From: Rhizobium hidalgonense
GTDB lineage: Bacteria; Pseudomonadota; Alphaproteobacteria; Rhizobiales; Rhizobiaceae
DNA: 64,000 nucleotides
Assembly (NCBI RefSeq): GCF_002914525.1
Contig: NZ_LODW01000093.1
Location: 186,001 to 250,000 of the forward strand
Reading direction: 5' to 3'
Shown here: piece by piece, positions 61,726 through 64,000 of the stretch
How positions within the stretch are numbered: position 1 is the stretch's first letter
Layout of the letters: each line of letters begins with the position of its first letter
Translations under genes and position numbers: made by a program
Notes under the pieces: model-generated
Seen by the model: only the letters and a program-made list of their open reading frames with translations
What the model was told of the DNA's origin: nothing
Database searches by the model: none

Positions 61726-62189
61726 GCCTGTTCCTTACGAACGATCATCGCGCCGATATCGGCTTCGGCGACAAGCGCCCCGTCAACCTTGGCGTCGCAA
61801 TGGAATTTCCAGATGTTGCCGCGCTGCTTGTGCTTCTTGACGTGGAATTCGACGCGATCGCCGGGCACGACGGGCTTGCGAAAACGCGCATTCTCGATGG
61901 TCATGAAGTAAACGAGGTTGCCGGGCTGGCCTTCCTTCTTAGCACAGATCGCACCTGCGGTCTGCGCCATGCCCTCGATCAAGAGAACGCCGGGCATGAT
62001 CGGAGCTTCCGGAAAATGACCGGTGAAATGCGGTTCGTTCACCGTGACGTTCTTGATGCCGACCGCGCTGTTGTCGCCGTCGATCTCGATAATCTTGTCG
62101 ACCATGAGAAACGGATACCGGTGCGGCAGGAGCTTCATGATCTCGATGATGTCAGCCGAAGAAAGCGTTGTAGTGGCTTCCTCAGTCAT
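61722..62189 (-). CDS. fabZ: (3R)-hydroxyacyl-ACP dehydratase FabZ
   Basis: Hot-dog fold dehydratase of 155 residues. LPHRYPFLMVDKIIEIDG and FTGHFPEAPIMPGVLLIEGMAQTAG, with the catalytic His and Glu, are the FabZ signature. It supplies unsaturated acyl-ACPs and competes with LpxA/LpxD for hydroxyacyl-ACP. Its ATG overlaps the lpxD stop by eight bases and its stop overlaps lpxA by four, so the three are translationally linked. Confidence 0.97.
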   Translation of the reverse strand: MTEEATTTLSSADIIEIMKLLPHRYPFLMVDKIIEIDGDNSAVGIKNVTVNEPHFTGHFPEAPIMPGVLLIEGMAQTAGAICAKKEGQPGNLVYFMTIENARFRKPVVPGDRVEFHVKKHKQRGNIWKFHCDAKVDGALVAEADIGAMIVRKEQA

Positions 62190-63249
62190 TTTGCTTGCCT
62201 CCAGGGTTCTTTCCGCGCAGCTTGCTTTTCGACACCTGCAGTGCGGCCTCTCTCAGATAGTCTTTTAGTGGCCGTGCCGGGACACCGCCATATTGTCCGC
62301 CGGCGGGAAGATCGGTCATGATACCGCTTTTGGCGGCTATCTGCACGCCGTCACCGATGGTCACGTGACCCTTGATCCCGGCCTGGCCGCCGATCTGCAC
62401 ACCGTTGCCGATCTTCGTGCTGCCGGCGATGCCGACCTGCGAAACGATGGCGCAATGGCGGCCGATCTGGACGTTGTGGCCGATCTGGACCTGGTTGTCG
62501 ATTTTGGTGCCCTCGCCGATGACCGTATCGTCCATGGCGCCGCGGTCGACCGTGGTATTGGCGCCGATTTCGACATTATCCTGGATGATCACCCGACCGA
62601 TCTGGACGATCTTGATCATGCCGCGCGGACCCGGTGCATAACCGAAACCATCCTGGCCGATGCGCACACCGTTGTGGATGATGACGCCGTTGCCGATCAG
62701 CGCGCAGAGAATGCTCGCACCGGCCGCGATCGAACAATCCCGGCCGACCTTGACGCCTGGACCGATAATGCTGTGTGCGCCGATCCGCGTCCCTTCGCCG
62801 ATCTCGGCATGCGGGCCGATCACGGCCAGCGGCTCGACGATCACGCCCTTTTCGAGTTTCGCGCTCGGGTCGATCACAGCGCTGGGTGCGATTTCGCTTT
62901 CACCCGGCGGGAAAACGACCGGGCGCAATGCCGCGGGATAGAGCACACCGCCCGCCATGGCGAAGGCCGCATGCGGATTGGACGACAGGATGACCGGGAT
63001 ATGTTCGGGGACGAGGTCGGCGAGCGCCTTGTCGCAGATCACCGCCGAGGCCTCACATGTCGCTAGTTCATCACGGTTGCGGCGCGACAGGATATAACAG
63101 AGATCGCCCGCCCGCGCCCGGTTGACGGGGGCAACGGACCTGACGACAACATCTGAATGATCGGAATTGGCGAGTTCCGCCCCAAGAAACTCTGCAAGCT
63201 CAGCGAGCTTCAGACCTTCATGGGGCAGAAAAAAAACGTTTTGCTCCAT
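62182..63249 (-). CDS. lpxD: UDP-3-O-acylglucosamine N-acyltransferase
   Basis: Adds the N-linked hydroxyacyl chain to lipid A precursor; 355 residues. An N-terminal uridine-binding domain (LKLAELAEFLGAELANSDH) is followed by long hexapeptide repeats (IGPHAEIGEGTRIGAHSIIGPGVKVG, VEIGANTTVDRGAMDDTVIGEG, catalytic His in IGHNVQIGRHCAIV). The ATG at 63249 is preferred to an upstream TTG. It follows bamA after about 50 bases and overlaps fabZ. Confidence 0.97.
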   Translation of the reverse strand: MEQNVFFLPHEGLKLAELAEFLGAELANSDHSDVVVRSVAPVNRARAGDLCYILSRRNRDELATCEASAVICDKALADLVPEHIPVILSSNPHAAFAMAGGVLYPAALRPVVFPPGESEIAPSAVIDPSAKLEKGVIVEPLAVIGPHAEIGEGTRIGAHSIIGPGVKVGRDCSIAAGASILCALIGNGVIIHNGVRIGQDGFGYAPGPRGMIKIVQIGRVIIQDNVEIGANTTVDRGAMDDTVIGEGTKIDNQVQIGHNVQIGRHCAIVSQVGIAGSTKIGNGVQIGGQAGIKGHVTIGDGVQIAAKSGIMTDLPAGGQYGGVPARPLKDYLREAALQVSKSKLRGKNPGGKQND

Positions 63250-63299
63250 CGGCAATGCTCCAGAACGGAATTGAGTCTTACAGTTCCGGACTGCCGATA

Positions 63300-64000
63300 T
63301 CAGAATTGGTTGTTGATGCCAAACTTGAAGTTCTGCGTCTTGTCGAAGTCTTCCTTGAGAACCGGGATCGCGTAATCCAGGCGCAATGAACCGAAGGGAG
63401 ACTGCCAGACGACACCGACACCGACCGAAGCGCGCAGAGAGGCGTCTTCACCGTCAATGCCGTCGCCCCTCAGGTCAACGTCATTGCCGAACAGCGTGCC
63501 TGCATCGGCAAAAACCGCACCGCGCAGGTTGAAGTCACGCGGGAAGCCCGGCATTGGGAAGGTCGCTTCGGCCGATGCCGTGAAGTAAGTCGTACCACCC
63601 AGTGGATCGTCGTTGGTGCCGGAAACGCGCGGGCCGATACCCTTGTTTTCGAAGCCGCGAATATCGCCGTTGGTCAGCGTGAATTGGTCGAAGACATTCA
63701 GGTGTTCCCCGAAGCCGATGACATAACCCGCCGAGGCCGAAACCGAGCCGATAATATCGGCATCGTCGGCGAGCAGGTGGTAGTAACGGGCCTTGCCGTA
63801 GATCTTGTAGAACTGCGAGTCTCCGCCGAGACCGGCAATTTCCTGCGTCGCCGTCGCGTAGATGCCTTCACGCGGCAGGACGGTGTCATCAAGCGTGTTG
63901 TAGGTCAGCGTCTGGGAGACCGAAGACCGTGTCCACGGGCTATCCTCAACGAGGTGCTGATACGGAGCGGACAGATCGGAAAGATCGTTGTTATCCGCGT
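63300..64000 (-). CDS. bamA: outer membrane assembly factor BamA (partial, N-terminus off the right edge)
   Basis: The C-terminal part of the Omp85 beta-barrel that inserts outer membrane proteins; about 233 codons are present. FNLRGAVFADAGTLFG, the RASVGVGVVWQSPFGSLRLDYAIP strands with the conserved Gly/Arg/Tyr pattern and the final strand ending FKFGINNQF with terminal Phe are typical. The start lies beyond the window. It opens the lipid A gene cluster, joining lipid A synthesis with outer membrane assembly as in other proteobacteria. Confidence 0.96.
   Translation of the reverse strand, partial: ADNNDLSDLSAPYQHLVEDSPWTRSSVSQTLTYNTLDDTVLPREGIYATATQEIAGLGGDSQFYKIYGKARYYHLLADDADIIGSVSASAGYVIGFGEHLNVFDQFTLTNGDIRGFENKGIGPRVSGTNDDPLGGTTYFTASAEATFPMPGFPRDFNLRGAVFADAGTLFGNDVDLRGDGIDGEDASLRASVGVGVVWQSPFGSLRLDYAIPVLKEDFDKTQNFKFGINNQF

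Overview
The window looks like chromosomal DNA of a Rhizobium close to R. leguminosarum or R. etli. It is GC-rich with tightly packed operons. Its core gene order is rhizobial: lexA/comEC, gltA, then lpxB-lpxI-lpxA-fabZ-lpxD-bamA; eno, ftsB-like, pdhA-pdhB-pdhC, lpdA and lipA; ispDF; dusB-ntrB-ntrC; ntrY-ntrX with hfq-hflX. Family calls come from reading the translations and motifs; no database search was run.

Layout. 1-4170: a sugar-type ABC transporter binding protein (cut by the left edge) diverges from a ROK regulator, a Gfo/Idh/MocA oxidoreductase and a ThuA-like protein, which together look like a carbohydrate uptake and modification locus. 4.2-18.7 kb is accessory: a MarR regulator divergent from an FAD monooxygenase with a pair of matching operators, several very small rhizobial genes, DUF982 proteins, a DUF4242-nucleotide cyclase fusion, a frameshifted gene, a second FAD monooxygenase, a CsbD protein, an outer-membrane beta-barrel protein, tRNA-Lys, a CcdA-like protein, an MBL-fold hydrolase and an AEC transporter. 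Two clusters of short palindromic repeats that share a core lie here.

18.6-25.6 kb: a sulfur assimilation operon (cysG, DUF2849, cysI, DUF934) followed by a UbiH-like hydroxylase; then a deaminase and mazG on the other strand. 25.7-32.0 kb: hflX, hfq, a D-amino-acid aminotransferase, ntrX and ntrY. 32.2-35.0 kb: three AT-richer unknown genes and an aldo/keto reductase separate ntrY from ntrC. 35.5-39.1 kb: ntrC-ntrB-dusB, chained by 4-base overlaps. 39.2-41.0 kb: ispDF and a CinA-type amidohydrolase.

41.0-53.9 kb, all minus strand: a COQ10-like protein, a P-loop kinase-like protein, lipA, two YeaQ/YmgE-type membrane proteins, lpdA, a GNAT, an SGNH hydrolase, pdhC, pdhB, pdhA, a septum-initiator protein, eno, kdsA and a glyoxalase-like protein. 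54.0-64.0 kb: lexA with its own SOS box converges on comEC; gltA converges on the lipid A operon, which starts with bamA at the right edge. Central metabolism (pyruvate dehydrogenase, lipoate synthesis, enolase, citrate synthase), envelope building (KDO, lipid A, BamA) and nitrogen control (NtrBC, NtrYX, Hfq) are thus grouped.

No complete mobile element, CRISPR array or recognisable defence system was seen. The most unusual items are the ntr-region island, the paired MarR operators, the repeat family, the cyclase fusion, NtrX without a GAFTGA loop, and the tiny genes at 7.2-7.6 and 10.3 kb.
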